Shown one piece after another: positions 11,141 to 24,500 of a stretch of 64,000 nt of DNA. The stretch spans positions 797,679-861,678 of the forward strand of contig NC_049988.1 of assembly GCF_000003815.2 (NCBI RefSeq), given 5' to 3'. The position numbers and the translations under genes are program-made. Under the pieces are notes generated by a model. The model saw nothing but the letters and a program-made list of their open reading frames with translations, did no database searches and had not been told where the DNA came from. Position 1 is the first letter of the stretch, and each line of letters starts with the position of its first letter. The stretch comes from Branchiostoma floridae (taxonomy: Eukaryota; Chordata; Leptocardii; Amphioxiformes; Branchiostomatidae).

Positions 11141-12552
11141 TGTAAACGGGGCCAGCCCGTTTAGACTAAGATGTTTGGTATCCTAGGCTAGAGTGACAGC
11201 AATTAGTTAATGTGCCTAGCGACGGCCGGGTCCTCTCTGTTCTCTGATACCCCACCGTCAGCTGGCCGGGAAAGGCCCACAGTGGGAGATCAGGTAACCA
11301 CTGCAATTAAGCTAGTCGGCAGAGGTCAAGTACCAGGTTAATAGGATCGGGAGTAAGAAACTTTGTAAATAAGACAAACGCACGCAGAACTTGTTACCAA
11401 AAGTGTTAGGATAACTATTGGATGTTGACTATGTGACCGACGTTGTTGACTAATACTAGTAGTAGTGTTAGTCTCGACTTTGACTTAAGATGGCCCAACA
11501 TTGTAACTCGACCGGAGCCGTTTGATTGACACCTTCGCCTGGGATCCCACGTCCGATTTCTCGGTCACTGTGAATGGAATGTACAGAGTCCCGGACCGGC
11601 TGGAAGATGAGTTGATGTATAGCTTAGTAACCACGCCGGATCCCTAGTTACCGATCGATGATGTAACCGACATAGAAAACTCCAATGTTAGCGAAACTAC
11701 GGGACGTTTCCCGTTTGAAACATGACAGAATTGTTGTGAGAAGTTGTACTCATAGTTTAGGATAACAATGGCGACTGACAGAAGTCGGATTCGAATGTTA
11801 ATAAGATTTCTTTGTGATGTACGGTGTTCTAGAGTGTCAGAATACCTGTTGCTCCTTCCCTCTCTCAGAGTTGGTACAGTCCATAAAGTTTGACAGCTGC
11901 ATTCGAACTTGCATTATAAAGTTTTGGCCGGTTGTGCCCAAAGCAGTTCCAAGGGGGTGAGTAGCCCGAGGGCTGACCGAGGCATAAGTTCACGACCCCT
12001 CCGGTCTGACCCTCAGGTGAAGCCTCCGAGGAGCTTTTTAATATGAAATTTACTGGTTTTCTTACGCTTTGCCATTCAATGTCACTTGAGTTCCGGACTT
12101 TTGAGAAGTTATTAGTCCACATTTACATGTTTCCTGGGCCAATCAGATTCCAAAGATTCGCATAAGATTAGCCGTATTTGGTCTTGGCCCAACCCAAAAT
12201 TTAGAAGATAAAAAGGAGACACTCGATTCGGAGAGTGCAGTTTCGTGCCGTGGCAGTTTCGTGCCGTAGCAGTCGTTTCGTGCCGAGAAAGGTAGCGGCC
12301 TCGGGCCGTGGCAGTTTTGCCACGTGCTGAAAGAAGTTGTGGAAAGATCTGGAAAGTTTGGACTTCAGTGACAGAAAGTAGGATCTGGACTTTGCCAACT
12401 GAGAGCGAAGAGTACTGCTGATTGTTACCAGCGACGGCCATCACCCGTTGAGTTGTGAATAAAGGTCGATCTCGAGAGAACTTGAACTTCGCCTTGCCTC
12501 AATCACTTCGGACATCATAGCAGGGTCCAAGCTAAGTCTTGGCACTCTCACA
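11141..12552 (+). repeat. 5' LTR
   Basis: The 3' third has a CCAAT box (gggccaatcag, about 12136), a weak TATA-like agataaaaagg near 12206 and AATAAA at about 12458, consistent with U3-R-U5 order. The minus-strand open frames in it are repeated exactly in the other LTR and are not genes. Confidence 0.92.
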
Positions 12553-12573
12553 TCTGTACGCTGCGAGCAGGAC

Positions 12574-12673
12574 NNNNNNNNNNNNNNNNNNNNNNNNNNN
12601 NNNNNNNNNNNNNNNNNNNNNNNNNNNNNNNNNNNNNNNNNNNNNNNNNNNNNNNNNNNNNNNNNNNNNNNNN
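12574..12673. other. Assembly gap (100 N)
   Basis: Exactly 100 N, the conventional size for a gap of unknown length. It lies 21 bp inside the retroelement, just where the primer binding site and leader would be, so missing internal sequence cannot be excluded. Confidence 0.99.
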
Positions 12674-14374
12674 GTCGCTGGGAAACACCATCGGACCTCA
12701 AGTTCAAGTGGACGGGAGGAAAGAACGGCTATAACAAAGGAGGACGCCGTGCAAGAAGATCAACCCCGAAACTGCGAAGAATGACGGGACAGTGCGGTGG
12801 ACTGGAAGGGAAGGGCACGGCGAAGCCCCATGGGCAAAGCTGATTTGGACGGGAGGTGGGTAGTACTGTTGTTTATGGACAGACCCACGTTGCACGGCTT
12901 TCACCCGGTCATAGTTAATAGTGTTTTGATAGATTTGACAGCAGAAACGAGCGAGAAAATGGAGAGAGAAATCAGTGCCCTTGTTAGATTGTCGTTTGTT
13001 TTGATGGTACTTGTGGGAACGGGAACTTCGACAGGGGCCCCGGGGCAGGCTACGTCCAGTCCGTGTAGCCGGAGGGACGTGCCGAGTCCAAGTCCTAGAG
13101 TAGGGGGTCCGGGATACCCACCAAACAGAGATAGATCCCCGAACCGGTATGGAAAAGGCGCACACGCCACTTGTTGTCGAGACGTCAACGCGGACGCTCG
13201 GGCACTAGATGTCTTCCAAATACGGAAGGTCGTCGGAGTGATGCCCTAGTGATTTGTGTTGAAATTGTCTCTGTTTTTTTTAGGATGGATAGATTGACCC
13301 ACGGCACGGTTAAGGATTAACGAGTAATGGAAACCCTTTTTGATTTTGGCATGGATATGCAAACTGTTGAAATGTGAAAAGTGATGATTTGGGAATATGA
13401 TAGTATTAAGTTGAGTTTTTGGCTCCGGAGAGCCGGCAGTCGCAGTCGGTTGTGTGATTGCGTCAAGTTCGCAAGTCCGCTTCCGCCAAATTATGTCAGA
13501 GAGAGATATGTTGATGATGTAGTAGTTAGATACCTCAGGTGTACCTCGGGACGGCTGTCCCGGTGCACACCCCGGGCTTCTTGGTGGGTCAGCCCGGCTA
13601 GTATTGCGTGTAGGCACCCTAATCGGACTCGTGCAAACTGGCAGGTTGGTTCCCAGGTTGTCAGGGGAGGGGCAGTTGTTCGGCTGGTAGGGCACGCTGG
13701 GACGGGCTGAAGGCAGTCGTGATATTGATGTGTAGATTAGAGTGATGTTGTGGCATGGAAGCCAAGGCTGACGGGCGCCCCTTCATGACGTTTGGCTCGC
13801 CGCTGCTGCTCATGGGTGGACTCACCAAACCGGTCACCACTCGCCGTACGAAGTTGTGCAATCCAACACCCAAACGGGCGGGTTGCAGGCTGACTACATC
13901 GTGGTGGCAGCGTCGGCCAAGCGGGGGTTCGAGGAGTCTGTCCCCTGAGAAGTTTTGAGTAGACGCAGGACGCGTCCGGAAATTCAGTTTTGATGTTGTT
14001 TTAGGGAAATTAGGAATGAAGGGAAGGATGATGAGATGGAAAGGTACACTTTGTGACAGTTTTCCTTTCGCGACGCTTGATCTGCTACTTCACTCGCAGT
14101 GCTCAGTTGTGTAACCCAAAACCCAAACGGGCGGGATTCAGGCGAAACACGTGGTGGTGACAAGGGCGATCAAGCGGGGATTTCTGTCACATCGCAGTTG
14201 ATTGGTAGATGAACGCGTGGACCCAGAAAGAAGGGGCGCGTTGGAAATGTTAGGATAAATTGTTGTGATAACCTGAGACGGTTGATGAAGTAGAGTAGAG
14301 TTGGTAACGTGATATGTCCGCGGACCCTGAGGCTGAACAAGGTGCCCCGCTGGATGAAATAGGCTAAGGATAGG
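12674..14374 (+). other. Retroelement interior, left part
   Basis: GC-rich compared with the flanks, with several short frames but no family I recognise. An imperfect direct repeat (cccaaacgggcggg(t/a)t, then gtggtggca/gtggtgaca, then caagcggg) occurs at about 13850-13935 and 14100-14185. Confidence 0.5.
12959..13249 (+). pseudogene. Retroelement open frame with signal-peptide-like start
   Basis: From the ATG at 12959 about 96 codons are open within a longer frame starting at 12797. The first residues are charged, followed by a 10-12 residue hydrophobic core (LSFVLMVLVG) and small residues, as in a signal peptide. A Pro/Ser/Arg-rich stretch with several cysteines follows. This could be the start of a broken envelope-like gene or chance. 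I see no fusion peptide, transmembrane segment or heptad repeats after it. The frame ends at TAG 13247-13249. Confidence 0.25.
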
Positions 14375-15297
14375 TTAAAGGTCTACTACGTAGTTTTTTG
14401 CGCTCAAATTTGAAATATTCTAGAACTAAGAAATTTCAGATTTACTACCACTTTTTGACACTTTTTGACACTTTTGTGTCATTTTTCATGTTTGCAACGA
14501 AAAGGATTAGCCTACAAAACATTCTGCTCTAGGCCCACTGTAACCTGTTGACCTCCCTAGTTAGACCAAGTTGGTTAGACCCTCCTGTTTGTAAAACAGC
14601 TTGCCACCGGTAGGTCCCCCGGGGTGGGGTAATCAGTTAGCACATGCATGGCAGACTGCAGATAAAGAACACAATGGAGATCTTCTTCTTTGGAAACACC
14701 CATGAGGGTCTGCATGCTCTTTTACGTAAGGCGTAGGCAGCCAATTTTATTTCCCGTAATTCGTAGGGAAAACCATCTTATCTACGTAATTCGTAGCGAG
14801 GCGACCAAATTTAGCGTAATTGCCTTCCTTGATTTAGCGTAATACGTAGGGGGTTCTTTTAAATTCAGCGTAAATCGTTGTCGGAACTCCCCATGCAGAC
14901 CCTCACCCATATCTAATCATTCTAAAATAGCATATAATCATGAACTTATTAGTCTATTTTGTAGGGTATCAACAAGCTGAGGTCAGATTCCCTTCAAAAC
15001 TGCAAGAAACCTTATACAGAAAACTAACCTACTGTACTCAAAGGAAACTGTCAACTGGCCCCCCACTGGGAAGCCAGGCTGATAAGGAACACCAGCTAGG
15101 CAGTGACCAGGCCTGAACCCATCTTTTTGTTGGAAGATCACAATTTTTATAGATGCTTATTTGGTGCAATGATGTTGCAGCGTCTCTCCCTAAATATTGG
15201 TATGCAATGCTATAGGGTTGATTGAACTAACAATGTAAAGAAAAAGTAGGAAAAGCTACTTTTTGTTTTGTTCAAATATTACGTAGTAGACCTTTAA
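14375..15297. mobile_element. TTAA-flanked DNA element nested in the LTR element
   Basis: TTAA at 14375-14378 and 15294-15297 bound an insert that starts AGGTCTACTACGTA and ends TACGTAGTAGACCT, perfect 14-bp terminal inverted repeats. TTAA target duplication is characteristic of piggyBac-type transposition. No transposase frame is seen. A second, smaller inverted pair (catgagggtctgcatg, near 14700; catgcagaccctcac, near 14891) with four 'cgtaattcgtag'-like modules between suggests another element inside it. Confidence 0.82.
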
Positions 15298-15619
15298 GGA
15301 TTAGAATTAGCTCGGTACAGAAAGTACCGCGAAACGGTTCTCCGACATATGTTGGACAGAAGATGTCAACAGACATGAATCCAGTGTGATGGTTTCATAT
15401 TGTGTTTGGAGATACCAGAATTCTCTTAAATTGTAACTCGCGACACAGTGTCGTATATGTTGTTTCTCTGCCCAGCCACCTGGCGACAGAGATTGATTTG
15501 ATAGTACTAGTGATAAGGATAAGTTAGGATGAAAGTTAGTGTGAGAGTATGTGTTAGGTGAATAAGGTAGAAGACCGGGATAGGGCTTGTGTATGCGTGT
15601 GTCTGTTTCCATACTGCAG

Positions 15620-17859
<2,240 letters not shown>

Positions 17860-19270
17860 TGTAAACGGGGCCAGCCCGTTTAGACTAAGATGTTTGGTAT
17901 CCTAGGCTAGAGTGACAGCAATTAGTTAATGTGCCTAGCGACGGCCGGGTCCTCTCTGTTCTCTGATACCCCACCGTCAGCTGGCCGGGAAAGGCCCACA
18001 GTGGGAGATCAGGTAACCACTGCAATTAAGCTAGTCGGCAGAGGTCAAGTACCAGGTTAATAGGATCGGGAGTAAGAAACTTTGTAAATAAGACAAACGC
18101 ACGCAGAACTTGTTACCAAAAGTGTTAGGATAACTATTGGATGTTGACTATGTGACCGACGTTGTTGACTAATACTAGTAGTAGTGTTAGTCTCGACTTT
18201 GACTTAAGATGGCCCAACATTGTAACTCGACCGGAGCCGTTTGATTGACACCTTCGCCTGGGATCCCACGTCCGATTTCTCGGTCACTGTGAATGGAATG
18301 TACAGAGTCCCGGACCGGCTGGAAGATGAGTTGATGTATAGCTTAGTAACCACGCCGGATCCCTAGTTACCGATCGATGATGTAACCGACATAGAAAACT
18401 CCAATGTTAGCGAAACTACGGGACGTTTCCCGTTTGAAACATGACAGAATTGTTGTGAGAAGTTGTACTCATAGCTTAGGATAACAATGGCGACTGACAG
18501 AAGTCGGATTCGAATGTTAATAAGATTTCTTTGTGATGTACGGTGTTCTAGAGTGTCAGAATACCTGTTGCTCCTTCCCTCTCTCAGAGTTGGTACAGTC
18601 CATAAAGTTTGACAGCTGCATTCGAACTTGCATTATAAAGTTTTGGCCGGTTGTGCCCAAAGCAGTTCCAAGGGGGTGAGTAGCCCGAGGGCTGACCGAG
18701 GCATAAGTTCACGACCCCTCCGGTCTGACCCTCAGGTGAAGCCTCCGAGGAGCTTTTTAATATGAAATTTACTGGTTTTCTTACGCTTTGCCATTCAATG
18801 TCACTTGAGTTCCGGACTTTTGAGAAGTTATTAGTCCACATTTACATGTTTCCTGGGCCAATCAGATTCCAAAGATTCGCATAAGATTAGCCGTATTTGG
18901 TCTTGGCCCAACCCAAAATTTAGAAGATAAAAAGGAGACACTCGATTCGGAGAGTGCAGTTTCGTGCCGTGGCAGTTTCGTGCCGTAGCAGTCGTTTCGT
19001 GCCGAGAAAGGTAGCGGCCTCGGGCCGTGGCAGTTTTGCCACGTGCTGAAAGAAGTTGTGGAAAGATCTGGAAAGTTTGGACTTCAGTGACAGAAAGTAG
19101 GATCTGGACTTTGCCAACTGAGAGCGAAGAGTACTGCTGATTGTTACCAGCGACGGCCATCACCCGTTGAGTTGTGAATAAAGTCGATCTCGAGAGAACT
19201 TGAACTTCGCCTTGCCTCAATCACTTCGGACATCATAGCAGGGTCCAAGCTAAGTCTTGGCACTCTCACA
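17860..19270 (+). repeat. 3' LTR
   Basis: Same 1.41-kb sequence as 11141-12552 apart from one substitution and one missing G. It is followed by cctgcacctg, whose first four bases match the four before the 5' LTR. Confidence 0.93.
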
Positions 19271-20218
19271 CCTGCACCTGCTTGATAATTATTAAACCGT
19301 ATGCCCTACTTGAATAAAAAAGTTCACTGCAATAATAAATGTACCCACATCACAAGGAGCTTATACTTTTTTAAACTTACACCTAGTTATCGTACTGAAA
19401 ATTGTTAATGACATTACATGAAGTCATTCAACAATTTTCAGTCATGATGAAAATTTTCTGAATGGAAGGTGTGATTATTGTCATTTTCTGAAAAATAGAA
19501 GCAAGCTCTGTTTTTACCTGGAATCAATTCACAATACCAGTCCACTTTGGGGGATAATGTACTGTTAAGAGGATGTTCCATTTTTGCGCAGGGGTGATGG
19601 CTGAAATATGCTGTATTTGCTCTTAAGCAAATGTCGGCCTTTCTAGTTTCATAACCTTTTCAGTTTAGTCTTCATATAGCCACGGCACAACAATTATCCT
19701 GGGTTCCATCCTTCGCAGTTATCGGCGGCGCTTGATCACTATGGCTTCCTTAGGCCGCACTGATTTTATTTGTTGATTCTCGGATTCGCCTGTCCATTTC
19801 TTTTTTTTTAAAGGCCTGAGAAAAAAATAATATCACAAACCTGTAAATATTATCATTCAGCTAGACCCACATACACGTAATTTTAGTCCCAAAAGCATGC
19901 ATTTTAATTCATCAGTAACAAATCAAAGGAATGGACTCATTGCATAAAACATGCCACTAAACTCATCAGGCTTTTTTCTTTATTCATGTGTTATTTTAGC
20001 CGTATATCTTCATCCCAGACCTTTAGGAAAAGACCTGTCGGTCCAATTTTCTCAGAAAAAATTCCGAGAAGCATGTATAAATTTGGGGTGGCCTTACCAA
20101 CCTACAAGTAGCCTGGTCACCATTCTCTTCTGGTTGGCTTAGGGGTGTCTTTTCCAGTCCGTTCTGCTAAACAAAGGCCTATTTCTGTTATCATTAGCCT
20201 GTGTTTTTAAATTTTAGT
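19271..20218. other. No gene seen
   Basis: AT-rich flank of the retroelement. No exon, RNA gene or clear repeat recognised. Confidence 0.5.
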
Positions 20219-20316
20219 GAAATCGTGACCTTCTCCTTTCATAATTTTTTTTTCGACCGGCCTTCTCACCAAGGCCGGTCGACAAAAAAATATGAAAGGA
20301 AAAGGTCACGATTTTT
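20219..20316. repeat. Near-perfect hairpin, arms about 45 bp
   Basis: The left arm runs from aaatcgtgaccttctccttt to gaccggcctt. The right arm is its reverse complement (aaggccggtcga ... ggtcacgattt) with about two mismatches and a 6-base loop, ctcacc. Probably a very small foldback element. Confidence 0.9.
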
Positions 20317-21189
20317 CCCACCAACCTCTGCTTGGGGAGTAGGTTTTCGGGCTAAGATGCAATTGAATGATCCACGTAAAAATTCCTAGGCGTGCGCCAA
20401 TGGACTGGGCGGGCAAACAGCACTCCTCGCACCGTAAAGATAGCGAGGAGCTCTCGGTGGTATCGTGCCCATTCTACTTACCAGTATTCTGTACACTATA
20501 TAATATAGTAAAACCTGGTAAAAGAAAGGCTCGTACCAATCCTTTGACGAAGGTTGCCCCCCCCCCCCCCAAAAAAAAACCCACATGAAATACAATGTAG
20601 TAACGTTAGCTGCCTAAAGTAAGATCTACTTTAATATAGCTACTACAAAAGTACAGCACTACATCGATTTTTTTTACGAACTATTCATTATAAACGATTG
20701 GCTTGATTGTTCCAGTCAGGCTTCATATCCCCTACAGTCAGTCCTCCATTCGTCCGGACAACTTCAGGGTACGGTGCTGAGTTCAGAAGTGCACAGGCGT
20801 ATTGTCGGTGGAAATATGAAGTGAACTCGTCTGAACTGTTTGGTGCCACGGTCGGATGAGTTTACCCACTTGACGCGGCCAGTTTCCTGTTTCTCAAGCA
20901 CCTGCTGACTCCAGTCCGCCCGCCTGGAGCAGAAACGGTCCACTTGAGACAAGGTCCTTGCACATCACGCATACTCTCAGTCCTGAAAACACTCCCTCCA
21001 AAGCGACCTCAGACAGTCGGAAAATACGAGAGTTTTCACCGCGATGTAAACGACTGTGCCTGGTGTTTCAGTAAGGTCAGTTACCCAGACGCAGGCTGGC
21101 GGAACGGTGATTATCTCGACATCATTAAGTCAACAAAAGCTATAAAGTCAACATGCCGCTGCTCACGAGTACTTAGAGTCCTTGTGAGC
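20317..21189. other. No gene seen; C/A homopolymer junction
   Basis: About 14 C followed by about 9 A at 20558-20579. The rest is unremarkable sequence upstream of BAMBI. Confidence 0.5.
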
Positions 21190-21555
21190 CCGCCCCGGCG
21201 GCGCCGGCAAGCATTTAACTGTTAATTAGAGCTACTCTACGTAACGCCCTAAGCTCCGCCCCTGCTATTTTATGCCGGGGGCAGCCAGAGATGATCCCCC
21301 CACAAGATTTAATTAGGGTCTCGGCAAACGTCAGCGACGGTGTACAGCAGACACATTTTGTACACAGACGGTGAGAAGACAGTACGTTGTTTTTAGCTCG
21401 CTGAGGCTTCGGTACGGGGGAGTTTGGAGTGTACCTTGGCCAGTAAAAACACTACTGATCGCCGCACAGGAAGACCAGTTTAACAGGGTAGCTGAGTCAG
21501 TCGGCACGCAACATTCTGTCCGAGATTACTATCTCGTGGCCAATCTACTACCAAC
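21190..21555 (+). promoter_or_regulatory. Presumed BAMBI promoter and 5' UTR
   Basis: GC-rich island before the BAMBI start. It has a GGCGCC at 21200-21205 inside a CCGG/CGCC run, a GC box (ctccgcccc, 21254-21262) and a TATA-like ctattttatgcc at 21263-21274. Vertebrate Bambi is a BMP-responsive gene, and Smad1/5 sites often contain GGCGCC. Smad control here is inferred, not shown. Confidence 0.4.
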
Positions 21556-24500
21556 ATGGAGACCGGCCGTTGCCTTGTTGGGACCAAGGCAAGCTTGCTG
21601 TCGCCATTTTTCCTCGCCAGCCTGTTGGTTGCTGTTGTGAAAGGTACGTCGTGTTATACTATGCTGTGTTGCTGTGTTGTGTTGTCTTAGTGTAAACTAA
21701 TCTCTGCTTGTTCACCGTAAAATTGTGATTTTATGACCCAGCAGGCACCGTCGACGTGTTTGTAAGCCAACCGTACACAGGCATGATAAATGTAGAACAG
21801 ATTATGCTCGAACTTGGCCAGGTTTGTAGAGGGAAGACTATTTGGGGTTTGGTTTGTAGGTTAGTCCCTCGTATCAGGACTTTTGTGGTGCTTTTCCTGT
21901 GTGCCGAAGCCCTGAACACCGCGGTATGAATAAGTGCTCGTTGTCTGTAAGCCGATCGGCCAAGTTGGCGATAAGAGTCCTGGTCGGGAGGCTCTAACAA
22001 AAGGCAGACCCCAAACACTCCACTGCAGCGTATCGCGTTCGCTTACCGCATACCTTAGTTAGTCTGGTTTCTTTCTGACTATATACTGGCGTGTGAGTCT
22101 CCAGCAAATTCATGTCGCTAGAGGCTTCGGCTCGGGACCTGTACCCGGTGTATGCCAAGACGGGAGAAGGAAGGGAGAAGGGGGAGGGGGTCTGGCATGA
22201 CAAAACTCACTACACCTACAGGAAGAAGTTATGAAAGGTGTTTTTGGAACAGAGTCAAAACACACGAAGCTTCAAAACAAACCCGATTATGCCTAATAGA
22301 TCTGTACCACCGACTTGCAACATGGCACAAGCTATCCTGCATGACCCACCGAGATATAGAATTGACAGCAACACTGCGTTCGACCTACAGGCCATACAAC
22401 TATTTGTACCTCCAATCCTATTCTCCAAGCAGAAGTGGGGGATCTTGTAGATCATAGAAGGGGGCGCGATTTCTTACGGCCGCCCTCCCTTCACATATCT
22501 CTCCGCTACCCTCCCCACGCAAAACCTCTGCTTGGAAAATCCTCGCAATGTCGTCATTTTAAAAAGGGGAGAGGCTATCATTTTAATAACAGTATACTCC
22601 TGTCAATATATAATATAGAGTTTTGCTCTGTTGACACTCGGCCGAGAGCTTCTATCAACAAACTTTTGGTACAGTTGACAGGGTTTTTCTTGTACTATTG
22701 TCAGGGTGTTCCTGTGAAAATGATTTGCACTTTTAACGCAATGTTCCTGTCAACAAGAGTATTTTTGTACTGTTGACAATATGTTCCTGTCAATAAGAAT
22801 TTACCTGGCACTATTGACAGGATGTCAATGATCCTAACAGCCCTAAATTTAACTCCTTTAATATAAACCTTAACCCTAAGAATGAGTTTGTAAGTTGGTG
22901 CAAAAAAAAAATACTTATCTACAATTATGTTTCTTAGCAAGATTAGTTAAAACTATTTCAATTCTAATTTACTACTTGAATGGCTGTTCAAAAGAGGCCG
23001 CCGTTTTAAACTGAGCCTGAAAAAAGACCCATGTGTAAGCTGTAATTGTTTTTCAGACCTTAATCTCATGTGAAGGACCCCCCCCCCTCCCCCCCAAAAA
23101 AAGAAAACGCAACATACATTAAGCATATACATATACTTCTCAATGTACCGATGTACGCTATGTACCGGATCAACAATATGAACAATAACAAAAACAATTA
23201 AGGGGCAACAAGAAGGCACCTTCTTGGTGAAAACAATAGGACCTTCCAATCAAAAAGAAGTTTACATCAAGTAAATATTTCAATTAATTCGCCTAGGTAT
23301 GATCAGTAAGTTTGCTGCCTCGCCTAGAAATAAAGTACACAACTCAAGTTTTGGGCAAAGTTATAAAGCATGCAGCCTTTCATGGATGTCTACCAAAATT
23401 GAATAATTGTGATAAATTGGCAAAAAAAATGGCATGCCCCGGAACCTGTTGATATTGAATAAAAAATATGGATAATTGAGCTGCGACCTGAGATGTGCGG
23501 GTCAACTTCAGTTGGAAAGTAATGACCACAATGATAAAGAATATCGATAGTGGATATTGATAAAAGACTTCATATTGTGTAAGTATGCCCCGAAATTACA
23601 TGTGTTTACCTTTTTACCGAGGCCGCGAACTTATGGTCACCCTTCGCCTTCGCACAGGGCTCCGTATTGTAACAAACTTTGACGGACTCTTCTACGTGCC
23701 AAAAGCCTCATACCCAAATCATACCACTTCGTTCATAGCAAATACAACATGTATGTCATTTCCCCCCACCAATAATTTGTTGTTTATGTGTTTTTTTACA
23801 AAATTGAAGGTGTGTAAATAGACACGGGTCAGTGATCAGCGATGTAACGTACCCAGCTAAATACCGTGCTTGCCACATGATGACAGTATGATTACGGTGA
23901 ATGCAGCTAGTTTTCGTCGCCCGTACGTTCCTTCCCGATGTACAGGTAGACACATTAGGGACTGCCTCAGGCGCACTGGGCGGGACCCTGCCTGTCTGCC
24001 GCCGGTACGCCGATAAGGATCACTCGGCTCCAGCCAAGGAGACAACAGACAATGAAAACAAAGACGAACGAATACCTTTTAGTGGAGGTAAAAAAAGACA
24101 TGTCTATGATATTTCTGGTCATCTGTTTCGCATCTATGGCTATATAATGTACAAGGCCGCCATTTGGCGTCCTGTCCATCTGCACAGCCGTAAATGTTGA
24201 CCTTAAAAATGTGAGTCAGGACCAGACCCTGTAGACCACCGGCACCCTCCCAAGAACTGTCGGGCCCCTTTACGATCCAGCCCGACGACTTCCTCTAGCT
24301 TATCCTCCAGCGAGCACACGGGTGGGGCGCAGGATGTTGAGGGGCTGGTTAGTTAATTGAATTTAGATAATGAAGTCTTTACTATTCATCAAAATAGCAA
24401 AGTCTAATGTTACGAACAAATATAGTTGCTTTACGTTGTCCGGCTGTATTGCGTACTGTAAACAGCCACTTTCTTGTACATCTTTGTTTAAATCAATTTC

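Noticed and set aside
11865-12444. Minus-strand frames repeated identically at 18584-19220
   Set aside because: They lie in the two LTRs, so their identity reflects the LTR duplication, not conserved genes.
12441-12784. Frames running across the 100-N gap
   Set aside because: The N run cannot be translated and creates artificial continuity.
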